DNA of 40,076 nt from a virus, in IMG/VR virus record IMGVR_UViG_3300034104_006466, positions 1 through 40,076 of that record, one strand, 5' to 3'. Positions 30,355-38,786 of this stretch are shown piece after piece; positions within the stretch are counted from its first letter, which is position 1; each line of letters starts with the position of its first letter. The translations under genes and the position numbers were made by a program. The notes under the pieces are model-generated. The model made no database searches, was not told the origin of the DNA, and saw nothing but the letters and a program-made list of their open reading frames with translations.

Positions 30355-31222
30355 TTTTGTACCTTATCCAATTTTCATATCTATAAACCTCTTCACTATT
30401 GTTCTGTAATGACCAACCCCACCACTTATCTGGCATAAAAATTTTCTTTTCTTTATTCAAAGGATTAATCCATGCGGCCCACCAGGAAAAAGTACTAACA
30501 CCCATTATATTCGTATCACAAACCGACATCAAAGAAAAATCTTTAAGATGGGACAGGTTTGAGTTTCTGTTGTCGACAAAAATAACATTCTGGGCGTCAA
30601 ATTGACTTTTACACCAATCAATATCGTCAGAAAAAATTAAAATCATATCATCAACATTTGTATTTTCTTTTAGAATTAATTTATAGTATGTATCAATTGA
30701 TAAACCGGCATTGAATGCGTGATTATCCATTGTTAAATCCCCTCTTCTTATATGGACTGAAATTATTTTATCATAATTTTTTTTTAGTGTCTCCAAAAAA
30801 TTACTTGCATAATCGAAATACTCATCATTTAATTTTAATTCGTTTTGAAGTTCGACTTTAAATACGTCAACATATTCTTTTGCTTGAAAATATCCATGCA
30901 AACAAGTCCCATCTGACAACTCCCAAAACTCAGGATAATATTTTATTTCAGGTGCTTCATAGTGATAAGTTTTGATTTTACTTCTGATTAAATCTGATGG
31001 TTTTTTTTCACCAAACTTTAGATTAAACAATTTAAAAAGATCGTTGTTGTAAATATCCACTTTACCTATTGTTGGATTATATCTTCCGTGTTGACAGGTT
31101 TCTGTTTCTGAAGGAATCCAAAGTTCAGTATTTAATTTTTTTGCAAGACTGAAAGCTGCGGCATATTGGAAAATTTGATTCCCCAATCGTCCATATTTCC
31201 CAATCGTCATATTAGTAATCAT
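30347..31222 (-). CDS. Alpha-1,2-fucosyltransferase (GT11)
   Basis: GT11 enzymes transfer L-fucose (or, in some, other GDP-L-sugars) in alpha-1,2 linkage. The 291-residue product has all diagnostic blocks: YGRLGNQIFQYAAAFSLAKK (about 10-29), SVHIRRGDL (about 155-163) with the HxRRGD core, LIFSDDIDWCK and NIMGVSTFSWWAAWI (about 238-252). Length is normal for the family. It is coupled to neighbours by a 4-nt (ATGA) overlap upstream and an 8-nt overlap downstream. Together with the GT10 and GT11-like genes at 22-23.6 kb, it points to a highly fucosylated product. Confidence 0.93.
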   Translation of the reverse strand: MITNMTIGKYGRLGNQIFQYAAAFSLAKKLNTELWIPSETETCQHGRYNPTIGKVDIYNNDLFKLFNLKFGEKKPSDLIRSKIKTYHYEAPEIKYYPEFWELSDGTCLHGYFQAKEYVDVFKVELQNELKLNDEYFDYASNFLETLKKNYDKIISVHIRRGDLTMDNHAFNAGLSIDTYYKLILKENTNVDDMILIFSDDIDWCKSQFDAQNVIFVDNRNSNLSHLKDFSLMSVCDTNIMGVSTFSWWAAWINPLNKEKKIFMPDKWWGWSLQNNSEEVYRYENWIRYKNE

Positions 31223-31944
31223 ATATCAATTGATGTCAATTTTGGTTTATTTCTTATTTCATCAGCAGATTTCCATTGTACATCGATTCCTCCTGCAGCA
31301 CTTTGGGTTTTATGGTCGTTATAAGGTGATGTTTCATTATAAACATATAACACTTTATTTATAAATTTGTAGTGTTTCTTACCACAAAGTTCTAATAATG
31401 GAAAACAATAAGCCACATCCGCCGCTGATTTATAATAATTACCATTATTATCCAAAAAATTTTCTTTTGGAATGTTTTTCCATAAAAAAGATTTCCAAGT
31501 CCGTAAATGAGAAAATCTAAAAACATCAGTCCTGATTGTATCAGGACTACATTCTTGCGAAAACCCCATAGTACCATCACTAAACATAAAAGAACCATTG
31601 GTTAACCAAGTGTTACCATCTGAATAAATTTTATTTATTAAACTTAAAACATCATCACCTAACAAAAAATCGTCAGCGTCGACTTCTACTACGATATCCT
31701 CATCATCAAAATTAGAAATTAATTCATCTAAATTTCTTAGTTTAAATTTTTTTTCAGTATTTTCTATTAGTTTAAACCGGTCGTCGTTATGTATTAATTC
31801 TTTTAATAATTCTGAGCCGTTATCTTCTGACATATCGTCAATTAAAAAAACTTGAAAATCTTTATAATTTTGAATTTTTAAACTATCAATATAAGTTTTC
31901 AAATAATTTTTTGCATTCCAAAAACAAGAAACAACTTTAATCAT
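31219..31944 (-). CDS. Glycosyltransferase family 2
   Basis: The 241-residue product is a GT2 with KVVSCFWNAKNYLKTYIDSL, QVFLIDDMSEDNGSELL (first acidic motif) and VVEVDADDFLLGDDVL (DxD, about 85-100). An SPDTIRTDVFRFSHLRTW segment follows. GT-A fold, cytoplasmic. It overlaps the GT11 gene by 4 nt; the fusion glycosyltransferase upstream ends one base before it starts. Confidence 0.88.
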   Translation of the reverse strand: MIKVVSCFWNAKNYLKTYIDSLKIQNYKDFQVFLIDDMSEDNGSELLKELIHNDDRFKLIENTEKKFKLRNLDELISNFDDEDIVVEVDADDFLLGDDVLSLINKIYSDGNTWLTNGSFMFSDGTMGFSQECSPDTIRTDVFRFSHLRTWKSFLWKNIPKENFLDNNGNYYKSAADVAYCFPLLELCGKKHYKFINKVLYVYNETSPYNDHKTQSAAGGIDVQWKSADEIRNKPKLTSIDI

Positions 31945-31945
31945 A

Positions 31946-33589
31946 CTATATTTGGTAATTAATTAATTTATAATATTTATCCTCAATTAATTCAACAACA
32001 ACATTACTGTCAAACTTATTTAATTCCTCATTCGATGGTGGAATAATTAAATTTTTATCTAGAATATTACCTGAAGAATCTACTTTATAAATCCAAGCGG
32101 GTTTTCCACAAAACCAACTTTCAATGGTAGTACGACCTAATAAAATTCCCGCAGTCTCACTAGCTCTTTTAATGAAGTCTTCAGTTTTCCATGTCGAGTT
32201 AAAATATTTAACATGTGTATTTTTCAATATATCCTGTAAATAGTTTGATTTATTATCACCGACTAGCCATAATTCTTTACCATTTTCTTTGGTGTAAGAA
32301 ATTAAATCTTTAATTGTATTTTCTCTTAAATAATCAATACTACCGACAAACAAGACTGCGTTTTCTACATTTGTGTTTTTATTTGAGAACCGATTCTTAT
32401 CTACAGGATTATAAATAACCGAAGTTTTATCTTTAGGTATTTCGTAAACATCAATTATGTGTTGTTGAATTTCAGGTCGTATACAAATGTACTCTCTAAT
32501 CGTATCATTGATAACTGGTTTTTCTAAACTTATTACTTCTGAATGTATTGTAGAAATTTTTGGTATATTGGGATAAAGTTGACAAATAAAATTTGTTGTA
32601 GGTTCATGTTGAACATGAATAATGTCGAAGTTTACTTCAGAAACTTTGTACATTGTATTTGGAGTCGAAACGACCATACCTTGTGGAGTATTTAAACTCC
32701 ATTTACCATCACCTAACTTGAATCCTGGAGGTTCTTGCAATGAATATGTTTTAATACCAAGTCTCTTGGCCATATCCTCAAGAGGTTTTCCAACATCCGA
32801 AAGCACGGTAACATCATGACCTAACCCAACCAATGTTCGTGCTAACTCATAGACATAAACTTCAGATCCTGTAAATGTTTTAAAAAAAAGACAAGAAAGG
32901 AGAATCTTAAGTTTTTCGGTCTTTTTTTTGGGTACGATTTTGGGTAATTCATTAGAATATCTTTCACTAAATTGTATTCTATTTCTTTCCCATTTTTCAT
33001 TGGTCATACCAATCGATTTATGAGTTACTCTGATATCGAACATAACTCCAATTTGTACTCCTTCCAAAAAATTTTGGAATGAAAAATTTACATCATAAAA
33101 ATGAAAACCTTCTACAGTTTCATCAAATCTTTTTTTAATCCTAGACTTACTCAAACAAATAAATAATCCATCGACGACAACTACGTCTTTTAATTTATCA
33201 CCTAGACTTGAACTGTACTTTGATTCCCACTTTTTACCTTCACTTTCATGGTTGACTATTCCATACATTTTACTCCTATCTTCCCACCACATTCCACTTT
33301 TTGGCATATGACTAGTACCTGCTAGACCTATTATACCATGTGGATTTTTTTCGAAATGTCTGACTAATTTTTTGACCCAATTTTTAGTGTCGAAATAAAT
33401 GTCATCGTGACACAATACTACAATATCGTTTGTAGATTCTTCGAGTATTTCATTATAGACTTCTGTTAATGAACGTCCATCGGGATTTACTTTTTCAATA
33501 ATCTCGATTTTAGGATGTCCACTTGATTTACGAAGTAATTCTTTGAAATCCTCGGAAGATTTTCTTGTACTATATCCTACTGTTATCAT
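31946..33589 (-). CDS. Fused glycosyltransferase: GT2-like plus GT4-like domain
   Basis: The 547-residue product joins two enzymes. Residues ~1-215 are GT2-like with ITVGYSTRKSSEDF and NDIVVLCHDDIYFD (acidic site about 61-67), and VDGLFICLSKSRIKKRF. Residues ~228-547 are GT4-type GT-B, beginning KILLSCLFFKTFTGSEVYVY and containing IIHVQHEPTT, LFVGSIDYLRENTIKDL and the donor-site-like GILLGRTTIESWFCGKPAWI. A bifunctional enzyme adding two sugars in turn is plausible. The next gene (dUTPase) ends 2 nt before its start. Confidence 0.85.
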   Translation of the reverse strand: MITVGYSTRKSSEDFKELLRKSSGHPKIEIIEKVNPDGRSLTEVYNEILEESTNDIVVLCHDDIYFDTKNWVKKLVRHFEKNPHGIIGLAGTSHMPKSGMWWEDRSKMYGIVNHESEGKKWESKYSSSLGDKLKDVVVVDGLFICLSKSRIKKRFDETVEGFHFYDVNFSFQNFLEGVQIGVMFDIRVTHKSIGMTNEKWERNRIQFSERYSNELPKIVPKKKTEKLKILLSCLFFKTFTGSEVYVYELARTLVGLGHDVTVLSDVGKPLEDMAKRLGIKTYSLQEPPGFKLGDGKWSLNTPQGMVVSTPNTMYKVSEVNFDIIHVQHEPTTNFICQLYPNIPKISTIHSEVISLEKPVINDTIREYICIRPEIQQHIIDVYEIPKDKTSVIYNPVDKNRFSNKNTNVENAVLFVGSIDYLRENTIKDLISYTKENGKELWLVGDNKSNYLQDILKNTHVKYFNSTWKTEDFIKRASETAGILLGRTTIESWFCGKPAWIYKVDSSGNILDKNLIIPPSNEELNKFDSNVVVELIEDKYYKLINYQI

Positions 33590-33591
33590 AA

Positions 33592-34287
33592 TTAAATTCC
33601 TGTTGAACCGAAACCATTTTCGCCCCTATCTTTAGTCTCCAAACTTGTTTTTTGTTCTAACTTAACTACTGATCCTGAATAAATCGGACACAAACAACAT
33701 TGTGCAATTTTTTGACCTTTTTTAATTAATATTTCTTCAGAACTTGTATTGTACAAGATAACTTTAACTTCACCAATATAACCCGAGTCAATAGTTCCAG
33801 GGCTGTTTAAGACAATTAATCCTTGGTTAATTGCTAATCCACTTTTAGTTCGTACTTGAAGTTCCGTGTAATCTGGAATATCAAAATTAAGACCTGTCGG
33901 AACTAATCCTCTTTGGTTTGGTTTTAATTTTGTTTCAATGACTGAGTATAAGTCAAAACAAGAATCGCCTGAATAATTATAAAACGGGTCGATTGCATCT
34001 TCATGTGTTTTAGTGTAAGAAAGATTCAGAACTGGTTTTGTAGTAATTTCGTTTTCAGGCGGAGTATTAAAAAGAAGATTATTTTCATCAGATACTAGAT
34101 TAGTTAAAAACTTTTCAATATCCACACCTAATTTTTCGGAAAGACCACCCCAGTCATCATTATCTGTACTACTCGACATTTCAGAAGAAATAGCCTTAAG
34201 TTGTTTATGAAGCTCTTTCAGGGACTGATCAATTTCTAAATCTAAATTATCCTCTGATGGTTTTGAATTATCTAAATCTTGCATCAT
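33592..34287 (-). CDS. dut: dUTPase with acidic N-terminal extension
   Basis: dUTPase hydrolyses dUTP to dUMP and PPi, keeping uracil out of DNA and feeding dTMP synthesis. The C-terminal ~145 residues hold the motifs in order: SGDSCFDLYS (motif I), QVRTKSGLAINQGLIVLNS (motifs II/III region), GTIDSGYIGEVKVILYN (motif III), KKGQKIAQC (motif IV) and RGENGFGSTG (motif V). The N-terminal ~85 residues are acidic and Ser/Leu-rich and not part of the usual ~150-residue trimer subunit. The start could be either of two adjacent ATGs. The gene overlaps the exonuclease gene by 4 nt, so two DNA-metabolism genes sit inside the glycan operon. Confidence 0.93.
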   Translation of the reverse strand: MMQDLDNSKPSEDNLDLEIDQSLKELHKQLKAISSEMSSSTDNDDWGGLSEKLGVDIEKFLTNLVSDENNLLFNTPPENEITTKPVLNLSYTKTHEDAIDPFYNYSGDSCFDLYSVIETKLKPNQRGLVPTGLNFDIPDYTELQVRTKSGLAINQGLIVLNSPGTIDSGYIGEVKVILYNTSSEEILIKKGQKIAQCCLCPIYSGSVVKLEQKTSLETKDRGENGFGSTGI

Positions 34288-34985
34288 TTTAATTCTTTAA
34301 GTTTCTTTATTAAATCTACTAAAACCAATACATCACGTTCACAATACTCAACAATCAAATTCAATTGATTGTATTCCCAATATGCTTCATGTACTCGATT
34401 TCCAGTGATCTCACCTTCCTTGGAGGAAGGTACCCCCATAGCAGCACACATCAATTCCAAAGAAGATAAACCAAAGGGATTGCCAAATTTCCAAACATCC
34501 ATTGTGTCAATTGCTCTAATTTCCCAAGGTTTTGTTTCATAACTAGGTAAGAGTGTCGAGGGTTTTATTCCGTTAATTACCATTCTTTTAAGAAGGTGTG
34601 GTATATCAAAATTTTTTACATTATGTCCACACAACCAAAAATCAGATTTTTGAACTTTATTAAACAATTGATTTATTTCTAACAATACTTGTTTTTCATC
34701 ATCACCTGAAATGGTCTGTTTGTGTACTTTACCATCAGGTGTGACAAATGCAAAACTTGCACAAACGATTTTCGAAAATTCTGGTACAAGTGCCGCTCTG
34801 TTGATAAAAACTTGTTCTTTAGGTAATTCTCTGTCTTCAGGAAATCTTTTTAAAAACCAGTCGAAATAGTTATGAAATTGTTTTAATAACATCTCATTAT
34901 TCTTCTCTAGTTCTTCGTAGTTCCTGAATAAACCTACGGTTTCAATGTCAAAAAAAAGGATTTTATTTATTTGTTGTGTTATCAT
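34284..34985 (-). CDS. DEDDy 3'-5' exonuclease (PolB-like)
   Basis: The 233-residue product has the three exonuclease motifs of the RNase H-like DnaQ superfamily: ILFFDIETVGLF (Exo I, Asp13/Glu15), WLCGHNVKNFDIPHLL (Exo II, Asp127) and VEYCERDVLVL (Exo III, Tyr214/Asp218, the DEDDy type). It probably degrades single-stranded DNA ends or acts in proofreading or recombination. It is not fused to a polymerase. It overlaps the GT4 gene upstream and dUTPase downstream by 4 nt each. Confidence 0.85.
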   Translation of the reverse strand: MITQQINKILFFDIETVGLFRNYEELEKNNEMLLKQFHNYFDWFLKRFPEDRELPKEQVFINRAALVPEFSKIVCASFAFVTPDGKVHKQTISGDDEKQVLLEINQLFNKVQKSDFWLCGHNVKNFDIPHLLKRMVINGIKPSTLLPSYETKPWEIRAIDTMDVWKFGNPFGLSSLELMCAAMGVPSSKEGEITGNRVHEAYWEYNQLNLIVEYCERDVLVLVDLIKKLKELK

Positions 34986-36199
34986 AGTATGGATTTGTAA
35001 AATTCTGCTCTATCTTTTGTAACTTTTTCTAAGCTATATTTTTCGTGTACTGTCTCATATAATCTTTCACCCAAGTCTTTTGCAAAATTTGGATTTTGGA
35101 TAAGTTTTTTAGTAAATTTGAACCAATCACTATGATTTCTGTTTTCATCAACTAAAAGGGCGTTTCCGTTTGTAAATATACCATTGTCTAGGGCGTGAGT
35201 CAAATCTATAGTGTATGGCCCCAAATTCGACGCAATTAACGCTTTTTTATAAAAACCAGCCTCAATTACTTTCAATTGAGATTTCATCCTATTGAATATA
35301 TGATTTTTAATTGGAGCTAACGATACGTCAAACTTTGTATAATTTTTTGCATACTGTTGAATAGGTCTTGTCCAAACCCTTTTATAAAATTCGTGAGAAA
35401 ATTGTCTATCATCTTCTTCTTTGAATCTCATAAGAAAATTATGATATTCGGGTGAAATTAATTTGTAATTATCTGTAAAAACTTGCTCGTATTTGTACCA
35501 CACAGTTTCATGGGGTTTGATATCCCTTTTTTTCTGTTCACCTGTTTGTTGATTAATTTCGGTAACACTACCTCTAATATCAAAACCACAAAGATATACT
35601 TCAGTAGTGTCTTTGAATTCGTGCATACGAGAGAAAATTGATTCAAGTATAGTAATATCATGTAAGTGTGATGATCCTCCCAACCATCCGAATCTTAATT
35701 TATCTGACGGTTCTGTAACAGCATTAAACTGTGTTTCTGTTTTACTAATTGCATTTGGAAATACGACCACATTTTTGTTGTGTTTCGACATTTCTTGAGC
35801 GAAAAGACTCGTTGTTGTCGTAACATAATCACTAACTTTAAGGTTTTCTATTATTTTTTCATGAATTTTATTTGACACGACTAAATCGTGAATGGGATGG
35901 TCTTTTGTTGGGAGCCAATAATCGTCCAAATCCATTATTGTTTTTATTCCCAATTGACCAACCATTTTAATAAGGTTGGCAGAAACATCGTAGTTTTGAC
36001 CAATGGTTCGATGGAAATGTACTATTTGGTATTTTTTCCAAAAATTTATGTCATTGAGTTGAGGTTGATAATCAATGTCAATATGAAATTCATCACCGTA
36101 CATATTTTGTAACATTATGTGCGGATCTAATGACCTAAATTTACCAACTCCTGTAGTATCTGAAGGTAATACTAAAATATTAATCTTTGATTTTTGCAT
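34982..36199 (-). CDS. Glycosyltransferase family 4-like, first gene of the glycan run
   Basis: The 405-residue product is GT-B: an N-terminal half starting INILVLPSDTTGVGKFRSLD with QIVHFHRTIG and IMDLDDYWLP, then a C-terminal half with VVVFPNAI, RFGWLGGSSHLHDI, and a donor-site region KSQLKVIEAGFYKKALIASN (EX7E-like). The start follows a 51-nt spacer with an inverted repeat (36205-36229), the longest gap in the glycan run, so this may be where its transcription starts or is controlled. Confidence 0.83.
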   Translation of the reverse strand: MQKSKINILVLPSDTTGVGKFRSLDPHIMLQNMYGDEFHIDIDYQPQLNDINFWKKYQIVHFHRTIGQNYDVSANLIKMVGQLGIKTIMDLDDYWLPTKDHPIHDLVVSNKIHEKIIENLKVSDYVTTTTSLFAQEMSKHNKNVVVFPNAISKTETQFNAVTEPSDKLRFGWLGGSSHLHDITILESIFSRMHEFKDTTEVYLCGFDIRGSVTEINQQTGEQKKRDIKPHETVWYKYEQVFTDNYKLISPEYHNFLMRFKEEDDRQFSHEFYKRVWTRPIQQYAKNYTKFDVSLAPIKNHIFNRMKSQLKVIEAGFYKKALIASNLGPYTIDLTHALDNGIFTNGNALLVDENRNHSDWFKFTKKLIQNPNFAKDLGERLYETVHEKYSLEKVTKDRAEFYKSIL

Positions 36200-36204
36200 A
36201 GTTA

Positions 36205-36229
36205 TTTCTTAGACTAAAAAACTAAGAAA
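36205..36229 (-). promoter_or_regulatory. Inverted repeat just upstream of the glycan-run start
   Basis: TTTCTTAG (36205-36212) and CTAAGAAA (36222-36229) form a perfect 8-bp inverted repeat around a 9-nt A/T loop. On the minus strand it ends 5 nt before the ATG at 36199. There is no T tract after it on either strand, so it is not a standard terminator; an operator or a translation-blocking hairpin is possible. Confidence 0.35.
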
Positions 36230-36250
36230 AACAATGAATAAAAAAAGTGT

Positions 36251-36805
36251 TTACTTAACCTTTTTAATTTTTGTTACAACACCTTCAAAAACATGGCTCC
36301 CAACCCTAAACGTTAACCCTTGTTTGGTTGAAGAACTTTCCTCGTATAAAAGTCCTTTTTCAGTCAGAACCTCTTCAATCGTTTCTTTCAACATAGATTT
36401 TAACGTACTATAATCAAAATTAGATTGAATTTTTTTTGGTTCACCTTTTATGTTACCAGCAGCATCGGTTTTCATTAACCTAGTTGCCGCTTCCACTACT
36501 TCATTCGATAATACAGGTTGTGTTTGTGGTTGTTCGATTGGGTGTTCCAACATCAGTCTTTTGATCTCATCTGGTAATTTAGAATTTTGAATTTTTTGTG
36601 ACATGGGAACGTTCGAGTTTTGTTGTGGTACTTGTTTTTGTTCCTGTAAAAATTCTTGTGGAATGTTATAACTTGCGTTAATAGGTTCAAAACTTTGAAC
36701 ACTAGGTGACGAAATACTCATAGGTGAATTACCTCGTGGCATTTCGTTTTGTTTATCCATAATTTTTTTAGCGACTGCTAACTTCTGAAATAGATCTTGA
36801 TTCAT
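36251..36805 (-). CDS. Uncharacterised Gln/Pro-rich phage protein
   Basis: The 184-residue product (ATG at 36805) has a short helix (MNQDLFQKLAVAKKIMDK), a low-complexity Ser/Gln/Pro/Asn-rich middle (about 18-80), the block KLPDEIKRLMLEHPIEQP, a helix with NEVVEAATRLM and a C-terminal small beta-type region (LTFRVGSHVFEGVVTKI). I recall similar proteins with the 'LP-x-x-(I/V)-K-x-L-M-x-x-(H/N)-P-I' block in T4-like marine phages, function unknown. The start at 36805 leaves a 1-nt gap to the upstream stop; a longer start at 36835 would overlap that gene by 29 nt. Confidence 0.6.
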   Translation of the reverse strand: MNQDLFQKLAVAKKIMDKQNEMPRGNSPMSISSPSVQSFEPINASYNIPQEFLQEQKQVPQQNSNVPMSQKIQNSKLPDEIKRLMLEHPIEQPQTQPVLSNEVVEAATRLMKTDAAGNIKGEPKKIQSNFDYSTLKSMLKETIEEVLTEKGLLYEESSSTKQGLTFRVGSHVFEGVVTKIKKVK

Positions 36806-36806
36806 A

Positions 36807-37202
36807 TTAAACTGTTTGTGTGTTAAACTTTGCATTAATAATAATCCTACTCATACTTTTGTCACCATTAAAATTGTAATTTGGTCTAGGTTGATTAAAA
36901 TTTGTTCGCAAAGGTTTATACATCGTGATTTTATCGACTCTAAATAATCTCCATCCTGGTAAAGGTTGAGATCCTAAATATCCTGTATGTGAAGCACCTG
37001 TTTTGTCCCACGCTCTTAAAACTAAATTGTTTGCCTTAGAATAACCCAAACATAAAGGTTCAATTTCTCTTAAACCTCTACCACCAGGTTCATCTCCTGT
37101 GTAATAGATTGTACACACTTGTTTTTTTTCTATAGACTGTCTTATATCGTTAATAGACGCAGCCTCTAAAATTAGATGATATAGAGATTCAATAAGTTTC
37201 AT
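36807..37202 (-). CDS. WYL-like domain protein
   Basis: The 131-residue product has the core of a WYL-type fold: IRQSIEKKQVCTIYYTGDEP, then REIEPLCLGYSKANNLVLRA (about 45-64) and PGWRLFRVDKITMYKP. WYL domains bind ligands or nucleic acid and often regulate transcription in bacteria; small stand-alone versions occur in T4-like phages. No helix-turn-helix is visible, so a ligand- or nucleic-acid-sensing role is more likely than direct DNA binding alone. It shares one base with the upstream gene (stop/start at 37202). Confidence 0.65.
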   Translation of the reverse strand: MKLIESLYHLILEAASINDIRQSIEKKQVCTIYYTGDEPGGRGLREIEPLCLGYSKANNLVLRAWDKTGASHTGYLGSQPLPGWRLFRVDKITMYKPLRTNFNQPRPNYNFNGDKSMSRIIINAKFNTQTV

Positions 37203-37492
37203 TACTGTTCAACTCTGTATGGTTTGTTTGGTTGATATAAATTGAATTTAATGTTTAACTTACGTTCTAAAATGTCAACAGAGGTACCTGCTTGTTCGTT
37301 GTACACGTCCAAGTAAGATCCCGTACCTCTACCGATTTCATCACCATCCCCAACTGCCGCAGGGTTTGTTGATGAATATTCGTTTCCTTGTTGTTTAAAA
37401 TCATTTTTTACAATGTTCTTTTTTCTCTCAACATCGGCAATTGTTGTAAGTCTATTTTCTGGTTGAGAAAAATCAAGTGGTTCTAGTGCCAT
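37202..37492 (-). CDS. Uncharacterised 96-residue protein
   Basis: No family recognised. The product starts MALEPLDFSQPENRLTTIAD, has a Lys/Asn/Gln-rich helix, a Gly-rich centre (VGDGDEIGRGTGSYLDVYNE) and a C-terminal strand pattern ending YQPNKPYRVEQ. The short spacers (5 nt upstream, shared base downstream) show it belongs to the same operon as the WYL-like gene. Confidence 0.5.
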   Translation of the reverse strand: MALEPLDFSQPENRLTTIADVERKKNIVKNDFKQQGNEYSSTNPAAVGDGDEIGRGTGSYLDVYNEQAGTSVDILERKLNIKFNLYQPNKPYRVEQ

Positions 37493-37497
37493 AGTTT

Positions 37498-37965
37498 TTA
37501 AATTTTACTAAAAATTTCGTTTATTCTTTTAAGATTTTCTGTCACTTTCAAATCGTATTGTTGTATGTTTGTTTTTTTTGGTGTTGTTTTGGCTATGTTA
37601 AGGTTGATATCTGCAGTTGGTACTTGAATGAACTCGTTATCCATTCCTGTATCCCTTTTAATTTTTTCAGACCCCTGTATACTTTGTCTAGCATTTGATA
37701 AACAAGTGTTAACAAAATCTTTCATTTTGTTTTCGCCATTCAAAATAAAAGGAGCATCTACATTACGACCTTGAAAGGTATCAAAAAAATTTTTAATTCT
37801 TTTTAACTCAGGATATGATACTTGTTGAGTGTTTTGTAATCGTAAGTTTCGATTATACCCTTCCGTATTTTGATCTGCGTTTTTCACTTTAGTAAAACAA
37901 ATTTTCATATGATTTCTCATATCTTCGGGAAAATTCCATTTTCTATCATACAATTGACTATTCAT
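37498..37965 (-). CDS. Uncharacterised 155-residue protein
   Basis: No family recognised. The product is basic and Asn-rich, with helices at about 10-30 and 50-90 (SYPELKRIKNFFDTFQGRN) and a C-terminal helix (NLKRINEIFSKI). It overlaps the upstream gene by 8 nt and leaves a 5-nt gap to the downstream one. The segment FQGRNVDAPFILNGENKM could form a small loop-strand unit; no catalytic motif is visible. Confidence 0.5.
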   Translation of the reverse strand: MNSQLYDRKWNFPEDMRNHMKICFTKVKNADQNTEGYNRNLRLQNTQQVSYPELKRIKNFFDTFQGRNVDAPFILNGENKMKDFVNTCLSNARQSIQGSEKIKRDTGMDNEFIQVPTADINLNIAKTTPKKTNIQQYDLKVTENLKRINEIFSKI

Positions 37966-38773
37966 TATCTGAATTTTTTACCATTTTTATAATGTCAGAC
38001 ATTTCTAATCCTTCTTTTTTTGCCATACTAATTAATGATTTTAGGTTCTTTTTCAAGACTGCGGATACTTCAACTTCTTTATTTTTGATATCTCCACTAG
38101 AATGTCTTTTAGCTAGAATGTCTTCTACAACATCTTTCATTTTATTTTTTCTTTCCTTAACAATCATACGAATATCAGAACCTGGTAACTTCTTATTTCT
38201 ATTTACTTTGATGACTTTACCAAACTCTTCAGCCCTTTCTTCAGGATTTTCAACTCCCATATCTTTTAAAGTAGCTATGGTTTTTTCGGGAGATAGGTCT
38301 TTTGTTTCTTCCCATCCAAATGCTTTGGACATATCTTCTTCTCTTTGAACACTTTCACCCCAATAAACTCGGTATCCTCTCATAACGGGATTTCCTGGTT
38401 GAGCCACTGCGTATACTGTTTGGTCCATAGTTTTCCTTGGAGACATTTTCGGATCATGTATTGGAATTTTCGAATTACTCAAACTACCATCAAAATCCAC
38501 CAATTCATCTATTTCACCATTTTTACTAGGTTTAATCTTTGATAAAATCTTTTGAATTTGTTTCTTAGAAAATCTTTTTTTGGATTTTTGAATTTTTTCA
38601 AAAATGAACTTTAAATTTTTTTCTGAAGTATGTGGGAAAGACATAATTTCCTCGTCACGTCTAGATTCGGATAAATTTTTCCCGTTCGAATAATAAACAT
38701 CGATAGTGTCGATGTTTTTCTTCATAAAGAAATACATATTGTTAAAAAAATATTCCTCTCCGTATTGAATCAT
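37958..38773 (-). CDS. Uncharacterised 271-residue protein
   Basis: No family recognised. The N-terminal ~90 residues are basic and helical, a middle region has QTVYAVAQPGNPVMRGYRVY and GESVQREEDMSKAFGWEETK, and the C-terminal third is Lys/Glu-rich with long helices (NKKLPGSDIRMIVKERKNKM onward). The mixed basic composition suggests nucleic-acid or internal-virion contact, which is inference. It is the first gene of the minus-strand run and is preceded by a TATTTAT motif 13 nt upstream, back-to-back with another for the plus-strand gene at 38816. Confidence 0.5.
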   Translation of the reverse strand: MIQYGEEYFFNNMYFFMKKNIDTIDVYYSNGKNLSESRRDEEIMSFPHTSEKNLKFIFEKIQKSKKRFSKKQIQKILSKIKPSKNGEIDELVDFDGSLSNSKIPIHDPKMSPRKTMDQTVYAVAQPGNPVMRGYRVYWGESVQREEDMSKAFGWEETKDLSPEKTIATLKDMGVENPEERAEEFGKVIKVNRNKKLPGSDIRMIVKERKNKMKDVVEDILAKRHSSGDIKNKEVEVSAVLKKNLKSLISMAKKEGLEMSDIIKMVKNSDNE

Positions 38774-38786
38774 AATTTTTTTTAAT

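Noticed and set aside
16554-36199. Possibility that this is a bacterial capsule locus
   Set aside because: It is bounded by a gp55-like sigma factor and phage-type genes on the same strand, contains phage-type dUTPase and exonuclease genes, and has no polymerase, flippase or export genes.
36806-36835. Upstream extension of the 36251-36805 gene
   Set aside because: It would overlap the WYL-like gene by 29 nt; the ATG at 36805 gives a 1-nt gap as seen at other junctions.
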